This document shows, piece by piece, positions 45,401-57,065 of a stretch of DNA of 64,000 nt (positions within the stretch are counted from its first letter, which is position 1; each line of letters begins with the position of its first letter). Source of the DNA: Macrotrachela quadricornifera (Eukaryota > Rotifera > Eurotatoria > Philodinida > Philodinidae); NCBI GenBank assembly GCA_022393335.1, contig JAJEKB010021158.1, positions 1,630,308-1,694,307 on the forward strand, read 5' to 3'. The notes under the pieces are model-generated. The model worked only from the letters and a program-made list of their open reading frames with translations. It was not told the origin of the DNA and made no database searches. A program made the translations under genes and the position numbers.

Positions 45401-48400
45401 ATGATAGAATGAGTTCATCCAATTGTGAATATACTTAAATAACCCCAAATAATTGATGCTATAAATGGAAAGAATATATTATTAAATCCAACAGAGATTG
45501 TTTGATTAATTGTATCATTCTTTATTTTTATTATTATTAAGATAAACAGAAAAAATATTTGTTGTTTTTAATGACGTAAGATATAGAATGATTTTTATGT
45601 CTGATGAACATCATTTGTAAGTAATTTAATCGTATCATATAGATTCTTACGCATCAATTAATATATCTATATCTTTCTAAAGATTTTTTTCCTCTACTAA
45701 TTAAGATAAATCTGACATTTTTTTTTCCTATCATTTTGTATAAATAGAAACATAGATAATAATTTTTTGTTGGTACGATCATATTGATCATAATGACAGT
45801 ATATATTTTAACGATAGTAATTTGTCTAAAAGAGTCATGAATATAATTATCTATGATATATGGTAACTTGATGAGAAAAGACTGAATTATTATGTTGTTT
45901 TCTTTTTTTTTGTATGAATTTTAAAAATAAAATAAAATATATATGTATATATATGCATGTTGGTCGATAATGGTAGGATAAATATATATTTATTTCTTGT
46001 TTCCATTGTCGTCATTAGATTTATTTTTGATAATATTATTAAATCTTTTGGTTTTTAGTCAAAAAAATAATCACTAGTTGTATAGATCTATTTTTACGGC
46101 TAATTTTAGACTTATTTTTCTTTTCTTTTAAAGATTCTTCCGCTTTACTCAATGTAATATGAATCGATATATAAAGTATTTTTTTCTTTTTGGAAAGGAA
46201 AAAGAAGAAGAAGAAGAAAAAAAAAAAGCAATAAACATGCAAACGACATTTGCTAATCGGCAATCATATTGATAAATAAAAAAAAAAAGAAGAGTAATTT
46301 CTATTGAGCTTTAGTTTTTAAATATTGATAAAAAACAATTTTATATTATAAAGTAAGTATGATAGTTTCTATTGAATTTTTCATAAAATTCTTCTATATG
46401 AATCGTATTAATAAATCGAAGTATTTTTATGAATAAAACATCAATTAATTATTATTTTGAATGATACTTTCTATTTATACATGAAAAAGCACAATGCATG
46501 ATCGACAATATTAAAGAAAGTAATTGACAAACGTCCAATAACATTTTCCGGCTTTTGACTATAGGAGAAATATATAAAGGAAGGTAAGGCAAGGCAATAT
46601 TGTCTATATAAATGATGTTTTGTTTTATTAGTCTTATTGCTTTTTTTATTATTGTCAATATTGATAAATATTGTCGATCTAATTAAGATAGTGTGACAAA
46701 AGTTAATGAATATTAAGAAAAAAAAAAGAAAAAGAGAAAAACTAAAAGATTATTATAAGGATTCAATGAATTATGAATATATGAGTCAATCTGTCAATCT
46801 GTCTATCTCAATTATTCTTTATCCAGACTATCTTTAGGCATCTATTGGGAACAACTGAATACTTCTTTTTTGAATAGTATTATTCGAGCATAAATAATTT
46901 ATTGTAATGTTATTCTATTTCATACATGATTTAAATTTTTAGTTGATTTTCTTTAAATGTATTCTATTTAGAAACAAAAAAAAAAGAAGATAATATTTTT
47001 CTTTTTTAAGTTTAAGAGGTTATATATTTTATTATTTTCTCTATAAGAATTTCTTCTTCTTTTTTTTTTAATATAATTTAAGAAGAAATTATTTTACTAA
47101 GTGGTATTGGTAGTCTTTACATATAATTAAAATGAGACAAATTTGACTTAGAAAAAAGAAAATTCATGATAAGGATTCTTTAGTCATTTTATAATTGATC
47201 TATAAGTAGATAGAGAGATTTAATATACTCTTTAGTTTGAAAATAGCTGAAAAAAAAATTTTCATTCATATTTATTTTATCTAATAAGAAAAGCAAGACT
47301 TTATTTTAATATATTGATTATTAATAAGAATTTGTTTTTTTTTTCAATACTTAAAGATGAATATAAAATATAGAAAAAAAAACGCATTAGTCATTTTCTG
47401 ATATATAAATTTAAATTGACAGTATTCATTCATTTATATTAGAGATAACATATTGATGTTAAATACTGATGCAATTTAATCTACGTCAGATTTTAATATT
47501 TACATTTACTTTTTGATTAATTTAATTACTAGAAAACATTTCACTATATATATATATACTAAAAATCAGAGTTTTCATTCGAAAAATCATAATTTATTAT
47601 AATAAATACTGACGCAAACGAATAAAGTATTAGTACACATTTACCAAATTCTAATCATATTCCATTTTTTCAAAAAGATAAATAATATACTATTTCAAGA
47701 TAATGTCAAATATACATTTGACTTTAATTGACATATTCTCATTATTAAAAGCACATAGATCTTCTGCATTTTTTTTGTATTCATCCTTCTATAAATGTCA
47801 TAGATTGATAATATTTTTCTATTTCGAATTTATTAATGTTTATATGACTTCGTTGTCATTGTCGTGTTAATGAATATTGTTTTATATTACAACATTAAAC
47901 AAAAAGAGAAGAGAATTAATCATTGGACCATTTGAGCACATCTTAATAAAAATATACTTGAGAAAAGGCGAGTCATTAAAAAGAGAGAATAACAATTACA
48001 TATTGTGTCTCATTTTTTTTTCCTTTTTTTTTATTAAATAGAAAAAAAAAAAAAGAATTCCTACAATTCTATTATTATATTCATCTTTCTTTAAAGAAAC
48101 ACTCAATTGGCCACATAGGACTTGGCTATCCTCTTGACAATAATACTACAACTCAGCTCGAATCGGATGCTATTTAGGAACGTGTTGGAAATAATTAATT
48201 GAATGAATGAGAGAGAGAGAAAGAAAAGCTTTTCCAAAACAAAAAGAGTTATGTTCTATGATGAACTTTTATTTTCTTCTAAGATGCTTTTAATAAATAG
48301 TTTAAGTCAACAGTATGAGGTATGATTTTTGTTTTTATAAAATATATGTTGATAGAGTATGATTTTATATTTCTAAAAACTAATATTATGAAAAAGAATA

Positions 48401-48801
48401 TTTTCATCTTATTTTTGACGTGATCAACTAAAATATTTATAAAGAATTATTTTTATAAGATAAGATGCAATTTTTTATCTCTAATCACGCAAAAAAAACA
48501 AAAGATTTTTGGAGTTTAAATTATTTTTTTCTTTTTTATTTTAATAATTGGTATATATAAATTAAATAAAAGGAAATAATTTTTTATTTCTCGATTCAGG
48601 TTAAATAGAAGAAAAGAAAAGATTTATCGATCTTTTTTTTTATGATTTCTTATTCAAGATAATAAGTTCAATTCTCTTCATAAATCACAAAAGATTCTTT
48701 TCACATCTTCATTTCTTTTTTTAAATGATTATATAAATAGATTCCTAAGAAGAAAAAGCTTCTCACATAAAAATTTATTTTTTCTCTTTTTTAGATTGAA
48801 T
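42423..48801. other. 6.4 kb AT-rich region without a convincing gene
   Basis: Mostly homopolymer-rich AT DNA, strongest at 44-48.8 kb. The least AT-rich island is 43640-43997, with an open frame at 43716-43997 (93 codons, YGSQQGIRDIRSC) that I cannot assign. A purine tract lies at 46195-46229. Bases 48105-48200 are also locally GC-richer but show no exon. A T-rich tract ending in TTTTTTAG at 48794 precedes the GPCR start codon. Confidence 0.4.
45179..45225. other. Strong small hairpin
   Basis: CTAACCA...TGGTTAG (about 45189-45208) forms an inner stem with an A-run loop, and CACACT...AGTGTG forms an outer stem. It could be a transposon tip remnant or a structured transcript. No RNA family recognised. 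Confidence 0.4.
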
Positions 48802-50653
48802 ATGTTGTCTTATATAATAACAACTGAAATAGTTGATTGGATTTGTATAATAATGATTATACTTGGTACACTTGGGAATATTCTTGGTTTAATTGTATTT
48901 TCATCTCGAAAATTTCGTCGAACAACATACGGTCGATTAGCTATAACATCATTAATAATAAATCTTTTATGTGTTTTTCGTTATTCACTTTTACTTCATT
49001 CAATAACACGTCGTTGGTTAGCATATAAAGCTGCTCAAACATGGTTTAGTTGTAAATTATATAGATTATCATCTTGTTTAAGAATGTTATCAGCATTTGT
49101 AACTGTTGCATGGACATATGAAAGATTTAGTTATGTAACAAAAAATTATCATTTTTTTAAAACAAATCATTTTATAAAAAAATGTAAATTTTATATTATG
49201 ATTTTATTATCTTTAATTATTGTTACAATACTTACTGGACCAAATGTTTATTTTTATCAACCATTATTAATTAAAATGATTCATCCTTCAATAATATCTC
49301 AACAAAATTTAAGCAGGTATAACATATTTTGTTTTTATCTATCTATTTGATTTAATATATATATTAATTGTCATTAATCATATTTATTCTAATATTAGAA
49401 TATAATCAACTTGTCATGTTCTTTTAATATAATTCATTTAAATAAAAAAATGTCAATGAGGTCATTATATGTCATCTAATATACGCATTCTACTTTATGT
49501 CATTTACATCACATTTGAATAATCATATTTCATGATTTTTTTTCACTAAAAAACAACCGGTTAATCTCATTAAGTTCGCCTTCTCACAAGCCAGCTTTCT
49601 TATATTTCAACTAAAAGTTCAGAGAATATTAGTCTAAGCTAAGTTAAAATATATTCTTAATTCTTCAATAAACTAATGAATTATAATCAATTTATTGGTC
49701 CATAAGTACCATGTACATAGGTACAGTTTTCAGAATAAAAATATGAGTTAACAAGAGCAAAAGAGATATATGATATGAGAATGGGTTAAAATCTATCTTT
49801 AAATAGAATATTATCGATTGTAATCAGTAAGTATTAATATATTCTTTTGAAGAACAGAAATATGTATTAAACTCATCTCTTTAGAAAGTTTAATTATTTG
49901 TATAGATTAACAAATTCTACAAAATTAAAAGAATATTTTCATACAAATGAAGATTTAATAAATAATGAAAGTTATAATTATTCATATCAAATGAGATGTG
50001 GATTAAAACAACCAATATCTCTATCATGGGAAAATTTTTTAAGTCATGTTAGTTTTGGTTTTAATTATACAACATTTCGTTCAATATTTTCTGAAATAAT
50101 TCCATCATTATTAGTTATTATATTTAATACAGGTTTAATAATTCGTGTTATTCAAGCAACATTATCATTTTCAAAAAATAATTCATCTATTAATATTCGT
50201 CAAAGTCATAATGGTTCAATTCATAGTAAAGATGGTACTGATGGTTTAATTGTACATAATAGACCGCGTACATCATGGATGAATATTGTATTAATAATAC
50301 ATTCATGTCTTTTCTTTTTTTCATCATTAACAGCAACATTTGTACATTGGTCAACATCAGATCCACTTTTATCACATTCAATAAGTGTTGTTATATTAGC
50401 TAATTGTTCATTAAATTTTTATGTTTATTGTTTAAGTGGAAAATCATTTCGTAATGAAATAAGACGATTATTATATGATTATTTTCAAATATATTGTCAA
50501 TTAAAATTTATGAATTTATTTCGAACAAAATCTCAACGTGAACATGTTACACAAACAATTCGTATGCGTTTAGTAAAACAAAGAAGTACTGTTATACATC
50601 AACAAATGAATACATATACACGTACAGCTTCATTTACTCAACGATATAATTAA
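48802..50653 (+). CDS. Rhodopsin-class GPCR, FMRFamide/peptide-receptor-like
   Basis: Two exons, 48802-49316 and 49885-50653, join in frame (AG|A) and encode 427 aa. Seven hydrophobic segments are visible: TM1 ICIIMIILGTLGNILGLIVF, TM2 LAITSLIINLLCVFRYSLL, TM3 LSSCLRMLSAFVTVAWTYER, TM4 FYIMILLSLIIVTILTGP, TM5 IIPSLLVIIFNTGLIIRV, TM6 MNIVLIIHSCLFFFSSL, TM7 SVVILANCSLNFYVYCLSG. The DRY motif is YERF and the TM7 NPxxY region is LNFYVYCLSGKSFRNE, the form common in invertebrate peptide receptors. ECL2 carries Cys (MRCGL) for the TM3 disulphide and N-glycosylation sites. The upstream open frame begins with TTG; the ATG at 48802 is the better start and sits 8 bases after a splice acceptor. The 568-bp intron is unusually large for this window. 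Ligand unknown. Confidence 0.85.
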
Positions 50654-51114
50654 TATTTAATTATTTTTTTTTTTATAATCGATAAATATTATTTTAGAAT
50701 ATCTAAATAGAATCTTTTTTTTTTTTTCTAGATATTTTCATTTGAAAAATTATTTCTATAAATAAAATATCAATTAAGCTATTTATAAGTTAAGATATTT
50801 AAATAATTTTAAAGAATAGATCAAATACTTAGGAAAATTCAAAAGTAGTTTCGTCATTATATTAAAGTCTTGATGTGATCTGTTTTTTTTTTTGCGTAAT
50901 GTAAGGAATTAAGACCTTGATGACACTACTTTTGAATTGCTTTAAGTGGATATATTTATTAAATTTATTGAGATATATTAATAATGAATGAATATTTCAA
51001 AAGCTTTATTATATTTCTGACGTTATTCAATAACATTAATAATCAATAAGTACATTCATTTAATATTTTTTTTTATTATAGAAAAATTTTATTCGTGTAT
51101 AAAATATTAACCTT
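50654..51114. other. Intergenic, downstream of the GPCR
   Basis: An inverted pair is visible: CAAAAGTAGT(T)...GTCATTATATTAA near 50840 against GATGACACTACTTTTGAATTG near 50920, making a ~100-bp imperfect palindrome, perhaps a small MITE. No exon. Confidence 0.4.
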
Positions 51115-51297
51115 TTATTTCCCAGATTTATATGTAAGCACAGTACCGTTTAACAAACAATAAGAATTCATGTCAAGAAGACCGGTTGAACCGGAAAAGC
51201 CGATAGTTAACCATGGTTCATCGATAATCTTGCAATGAACTATATAATATAGTAGAAAATGAATGACTATACAGAACGGAAAAAAAGATATATGCAT
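51115..51297 (-). CDS. Possible small secreted peptide
   Basis: A 60-codon ATG-initiated frame begins with a hydrophobic run, ISFFPFCIVIHFLLYYIV, followed by HCKIIDEPWLTIGFSGSTG and a second Cys. The layout resembles a signal peptide plus short mature peptide. There is no family match and no intron evidence, and a frame this short can occur by chance in AT-rich DNA. Confidence 0.2.
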   Translation of the reverse strand: MHISFFPFCIVIHFLLYYIVHCKIIDEPWLTIGFSGSTGLLDMNSYCLLNGTVLTYKSGK

Positions 51298-51695
51298 GTG
51301 CTGTATTATTTATTTGCTGAAAGACATAAATACATAATAGTGATGACAAAGTTCAAATGAAATTAAAGTCATATGAATCGAAAACTATCTGTTAAATTTT
51401 GCTATATAAAGATTAAGAAAACAGAAGCAAACGGTATCGGTCTGGCAAAACCATCGATTTTTATCTAACTAAAGATGGAGCCAGATAAATAATTATTAGT
51501 TAGAAGATTAACCAATACAGAAAATAAGAATATCATCTAAATCGAAAAATCTTTATTTTATAGAAAAAAATGATACGATTGATCATTGGTTTTTCAATCA
51601 TTTATATCAATATAGAATGTCTTAAAAAAGAAAAGAAGATTGGATGAAATAATTTACAAGTTATCTTATATGAATCAATCCTATATTTATTTTAG

Positions 51696-54600
51696 ATGTT
51701 AAAAATATTAAATAAATATTTATTAAAAAATGTTCGTTATTTATCAATAAGTAAGTCTAATTTAGTTGAATCAAGTAGAAATATTCAAGAAATTCTTAAA
51801 ATAACAAATGATAATATAACAATATGTAAATTATTTTCTGACACATTAAATAATATTCATAATGAATATTTATCAAATAAAATTGCAACATCAACGAAAA
51901 ATTTATATCAAATAAATTCATCGAAATTAAATTCAATTTATAATCAAATTGAATATGAACGAAAACAACAAATTGGAGATTTTAATAATAATAAAAATTT
52001 TGAAAAATTAATTATTCATTTACGTTATATACGTTATTTAGAAATATGTTTTATATATCGTTTAATAACATATGATATAAATATACCATTAAAAGAATCA
52101 ATTAATTTAATTATTAATTTAACTAAAAATACAAATTATATTAATTCATTAACATTTATATGTGAATTAACATTTTTTGTTTATTTTTTATCTTCATATT
52201 ATTCATTATCATATGTTAAATCATTATTATCAAAAACATTTATTAATAATTATTTATTAAATTATTTATTTATAATATTATCACAAAAATCTTCATTATT
52301 ATTAGTTAATCAAATTTGTTTAACACTTTATTCTGTTGGAGAAATTCCATTAAAATCAAATATTTCATTATGGTCATATAAAATTTTAAATTATCTTTAT
52401 AATGAAAATATTGCTTCATTATCAATAATTAAATATTTAATATTAATTCAACATTCATCTATTCAACAATTTTCATTAAAAAATATTGAAATTTTAAATA
52501 AATATTTAAATCAAACAGGAATTTATCAAGATAATTTATATATTATTTGTCAATTACTTATTCTTATATCTTCATATAATTATTCACATGAATTATTTCA
52601 TAAAAATGTTATTGAAAAAATTCGAATATCTATACATAGTTAGTTAAGGATACGCCACTCTCTCTCTTTCTTTTTTTTGTTTATTTATTCTGTCTAACAT
52701 GTAGTATGTACTAGAAGAGAAGACTTTATCTATTTATACTTAGAGAAAAAAAATAATTAGACTCAGATAAAACTTTTTCATAGGAATAATGAATGCAAAA
52801 GATAACTTCAGATTTTTAGTACGTATTAATTGAATCCAAGAAAATAAGTAAATATACAGGATGATAGAAAATTCCATAGACTTTTAAAAGAATGGAATTT
52901 TTTAGTGAAAATAAATTCAAAATCCAAAGTCTAACTAGTTTTTTCCGTAGGTATAAATAGATAAAGTCTTAGTGCATCATCATGTTGGCGGCCTCTCGTA
53001 TTATATATATATCACCATTAAAATCAGTCTTTCATACGTACTACTCAATTGTGTTATGGATCACTACTCTTTAACTTTATCTGATCGGGGTGGTACTTTT
53101 CCCACAGATATTTGAGACTATCCTACACAGGTAAAATCGTCCGTTTTCATTTTCAACTTATCCATCCAGATTTATAGGGCCTCGCCTTCGAGATCTAAAA
53201 ATGATACAAAAAAAGAGAGCGAGAGTGGTATCTTTAAGTAATTTAACAAAAAAGAAAGTTTTATTTCTTCTTTTTTTAGAAGCCGATAGTGTATTTGATA
53301 TGAAATTATATTGTCAATTAATTTATTATTTATGTTTAAATGATCCAATAAATCGATTTAATACACGTTCAACTATTGTTGAATTAAGTAAAAAAGTAAA
53401 TGAAAATATTGATAAAGAAACAAAATATCCTCAATGGATTATTCAAGCACAACATGGAATGATGCTTTTAAATATTTATAATTATCAACTACTTTTTTCT
53501 ACTCTTCAACAAAAATTTTTTCCATTACTTTTTCGTAAGTTGAAATTATCAATTAAGTTCCACCTATATATAGTCATCTACTACCGATTATTCATATATT
53601 CAAATAAAAATTTTTAAGATTTGTTTTCGTTTTTATGAGAAAATTGGAAGATTAAATTAGTTAATTAATTTAAATATTTAAAATTTTTCAAAACAAAATA
53701 TTTTTTGTAGGAGATTTAGGTGTTTATAGATGGTCTATTCAACGACAATTATTTGATATTCATTATGCATTATCTCTTGATCGACCGACACTTACAACTC
53801 CTTTACTTAATTCTCAAATGCTTTCTTTTGCTACGAAAGTAAAAATCATTTTATTATCTATATATAAATTCAGTATTACATACAAAAGAATGAATTCATA
53901 TAGTTCTTTCGATAATAGTTGATCCATTCGAATAGCTCACGAGGAAACCTCTTCAATTACCAAATCATATTCGGATTGGGAGTATGTCTAGCTCATTATA
54001 ACATATGTTAAATACATACTTGTGACTTAAAAGTGATTTGATAGTTGAGATTGTTTTCTCGTCAGCTTAGATTTCAAGAACGGATCTCTTTCACAATTCT
54101 TGAAGTTGAGCTATGCAAAATTTTTTGTTAAATATTTAGAAAATTCATTCCAGTTATCAAATAATTCTTTTAATGGAATTTGATTGAACTAAATGTATGA
54201 GCTGAATCTGGTCTATTCCTATCACATACTGATAATAATATTGGATACAATGTCACTTTTAATTAATAATTAAAAATAGATTTCAGATGAATATCGATCA
54301 TCGATTCGACCAAATCAAAAATCATATAATCAATTTTTAATTGAATTAAAAGAATTATTTAATAATATATATGGAAATAATACATGTCAAATAATTGATA
54401 CAAGTAAAATTTATCCGTATATACTTTTTGATTGTAAGTATATGAATATTTAATTGTATATTAATTAAAGATATAATCTTAGTTCTAGAAGTAAATTTAC
54501 CAGATACAGATGAATTGAAATCAATAGGTATAAACACAAAACAACGGTCAGTGTTATATTTTTAGTAGTGAAAGAAACTTTTCTTTTATATTAAATATAG

Positions 54601-54915
54601 AATTGGTGTAATTCCAATATTAAATTCAATGTTAATAAGACAACAACGATCAAATGGATCTTCAATTCGTGTTTTTAATGCACATACATCAATGCGATAT
54701 CGATTAATTGAAAAAAATAATTATCGTGTTTTACCGGTTTGTATTTTGTTTTTTAAATTTTATTTTAATAAAAATTTTGATAAATTAAATAGATATTTCA
54801 TGGTGAATATCTTCGTACAATACGTGATAATACATTTAAAACTCTTTTTGAAACAAATATGGCTTTAAAAAGTATTCCACATCAGTCAGATAATGATCTT
54901 TCATTTCATTCATGA
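51696..54915 (+). CDS. FASTK/RAP-like protein, probably mitochondrial
   Basis: Seven exons (51696-52638, 53280-53534, 53711-53838, 54280-54433, 54483-54546, 54601-54736, 54793-54915) join in frame into 600 aa. The ATG directly follows TTTATTTTAG, with no 5' UTR space. The N terminus MLKILNKYLLKNVRYLSISK is basic and amphipathic, like a mitochondrial targeting peptide. The long middle is Ile/Leu/Asn-rich and helical (SLLLVNQICLTLYSVGEIP, NLYIICQLLILISSY), as in helical-repeat RNA-binding proteins. The C terminus IRVFNAHTSMRYRLIEKNNY, RVLPIFHGEYL loosely follows the RAP-domain pattern (...R.R.L...GY.V..I...E...) of FASTK proteins, which act in mitochondrial RNA processing. This assignment is tentative: the gene structure is solid, the family is not. 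Intron 1 (641 bp) carries a MITE-like inverted repeat. Confidence 0.6.
52721..52969. mobile_element. MITE-like inverted repeat in intron 1 of the FASTK/RAP-like gene
   Basis: The ~42-bp ends AGACTTTATCTATTTATAC...TAGACT (52721-52763) are mirrored at 52928-52969. Inside, AAAATTCCAT...ATGGAATTTT (about 52868-52907) forms a second stem. No ORF. No clear flanking duplication. Confidence 0.6.
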
Positions 54916-55151
54916 TATAATTATCAATGTTTTTGTTTTTTTTTGATACTTATATTAATAAAAAGTAACGAACTTTTTTTTTCATAATATGAAGTTTTTG
55001 AACGTCTAGTTTCTATTTCAAATTATTTAAAAAAGCTATACAATTGTTTGTTGATTAAATGAAATACATATTATTGAATGATGAGTTTTAGGTTTTAACG
55101 AATTCTTTTTTTAGATTAATATATTCTTTTTTTATTCTATTTAGATATAAA

Positions 55152-56081
55152 ATGGAAGATAGAATTAAAAAAATTCTTTTGAATGAATATAATTTAAATA
55201 TAGATAAATTAAATTTACTTGAAGGTGGTTTTTGTCCAGATGAAACATATTTGCTTATTACTTGTGAACAAATAAAATATGTTGTTAAATATATTGAATA
55301 TTCTCATAGTATTGAACATCTTCAAATGATATTAAAATTTGAAAATTTTTTATATGATTCATATAAATATCCATGTCCACAAATAATTCTTTCTAATAAA
55401 CAACAATTTGTTATACGTGATAATAATCGTTTTCTTTTTGTTCAAAAATTTATTGAAGGAATAGAACCAACAAGAGATATACTTGATAAAGATGATACTT
55501 ATTTACATAAAATGGGTTATCTTTTAGCACAATGGAGAATTGCTTCTCGTTCCTATTCATCAGATATTCATTTAGAAGAAAATCAAGAATTAACGGATGA
55601 ATGGTGGGAAAAACAACAAATTAATATTGTTGATCATTTTCTTTTATCAAATTTTATTCAATGTAAACAATATTTAATTAATTTGAATGGAAATTTTGAG
55701 CGTGGACTTATTCATAATGATTTTCATACAAATAATTCAATAATGACAAATGATGGAAATATTTTTATCATTGATTTTGTTGATGCATGTCAGTCGTTGT
55801 TTGTTGCTGATTTAGCCACATCTCTCTTTCATCTATTGGTTGATAAACAGAAGGGAGAACAAAGAGCAAAAGCATTTTTACAAGGTTATCAAGAAATAAT
55901 ACCATTAACATCAGAAGAAATAAATGTTCTCGATATATTTGTTCGATTTAAATTAACTTTGTCTATTATTGAAGATACACGAGATTCAATTGATCCAAAC
56001 GATCCTTTTATTCAAGCCTGTTTTCACTTATTGCATACACTCAATAATAATTCGAATCTGGTAAAGAATCTATTACATTAA
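55152..56081 (+). CDS. APH-fold kinase (aminoglycoside phosphotransferase / hydroxylysine kinase-like)
   Basis: Intronless gene for 309 aa with a protein-kinase-like phosphotransferase fold. The Gly-rich start LLEGGFCPDETYLL and lysine-bearing KYVVKYIEYS form the N lobe. FLFVQKFIEG is the hinge. The Brenner-type motif GLIHNDFHTNNSIM (HxDxxxxN) supplies the catalytic base, followed by the Mg-binding IFIIDFVDACQSLFVADLAT. These are the marks of the APH/choline-kinase superfamily, including homoserine kinase II and hydroxylysine kinase. The substrate is a small molecule but cannot be named from sequence. A TTCTATTTAG acceptor lies 7 bases before the ATG. It is 236 bp downstream of the FASTK/RAP-like gene on the same strand. 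Lack of introns could mean retroposition or transfer, but codon use matches its neighbours. Confidence 0.8.
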   Translation: MEDRIKKILLNEYNLNIDKLNLLEGGFCPDETYLLITCEQIKYVVKYIEYSHSIEHLQMILKFENFLYDSYKYPCPQIILSNKQQFVIRDNNRFLFVQKFIEGIEPTRDILDKDDTYLHKMGYLLAQWRIASRSYSSDIHLEENQELTDEWWEKQQINIVDHFLLSNFIQCKQYLINLNGNFERGLIHNDFHTNNSIMTNDGNIFIIDFVDACQSLFVADLATSLFHLLVDKQKGEQRAKAFLQGYQEIIPLTSEEINVLDIFVRFKLTLSIIEDTRDSIDPNDPFIQACFHLLHTLNNNSNLVKNLLH

Positions 56082-56689
56082 TTAAACATATTTCACATTA
56101 ATTGTATAATGCAACCAAAAATTCTGATTATTTTTTTAAAAAAAATTAATATTGTTTAATCTATATTTATAATTTTGTTTTTTTTTATTGAGAAATTAAA
56201 GATGAATTTGTTGAAAATTACTTCAAATTTATAATAGAAAATCTTTTTGATTGAAACCAACGCTCACTAACTATAAAGATTGAAACAAATGATCATTGTA
56301 TGTGTAACCATATGTATGCTTCTAGTATGGATAGTATCAATATTATAAGCGCTTATAACACTGGTTGTTCTCTTTCTCTCTCAATTGTGCATCATTCACT
56401 GATATAATCTTGAATTTTAGATGTTCTACTTGTAGATCTTCAGGATTTACTGTTATCGGTACAGAACAAATTGTTGTATTTAGGATAAGCTAACAATTAG
56501 AAACACATAGGAGTTCTCTTAATAATAAACAATAGTGTTTTTTATCTTTAATCATGATATATCAGTTTTTTTTCTACAATTATTTGTTTCTTCTCGTTGA
56601 TCTATAAATCTTTATTATTCTGTAGATAATACTACTTATGGTACTAATTTGATATGAGTGAAGGATAAAAAAGAGTTTCATTTAGTTAT
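56082..56689. other. Intergenic region
   Basis: Downstream flank of the kinase gene. No exon. The right part may include the decayed 3' portion of the Penelope-like element. Confidence 0.4.
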
Positions 56690-57065
56690 CAAGCCAGTAT
56701 ATGCCGATTTTCTACTCAGAGAGGTGGAAAATAGTTTAGAAGGATTTAGTGAATTGTTGGTTAGTTATCGTGTAATACATGTACAGAAATGGTAATGAAT
56801 TATTAACTTCTCCACAGATTAATACTATATCTTTATTTTAACTATTGAATATGTCAATTATATTATTTATATTATAAACTTTATTTACACTCACGAAGAT
56901 ATCATTAACAAGTCTTTTTCAAAAAAGAATACCACATCTTTTCAGTCCCAATATCAACTTGTTTTCTGCATAATTAATTTATATATATATATCAGCAAAC
57001 AATGAAGCTAGAGGTGAGCCCACAGCAACTCCCTTAATCGGCAAATAAATTTTGTCTATTAAAAA
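56690..57065 (-). pseudogene. Penelope-like element reverse transcriptase remnant
   Basis: The minus strand reads LPIKGVAVGSPLASLFADIY, then in a shifted frame RLVNDIFVSV (canonical RYVDDIFV), then GEVNNSLPFLYMYYTITNQQ and FTKSF. The series G(V/T)AMGSPL - YVDD - NN.LPFLD is the order of RT motifs in Penelope-like elements. Several stops and at least one frameshift are present, and the catalytic YVDD is degraded to LVND. No GIY-YIG endonuclease part found. Confidence 0.7.

Noticed and set aside
46039..46263. Minus-strand frame with a poly-Phe run and Lys-rich tail
   Set aside because: Translation of a purine/pyrimidine simple tract.
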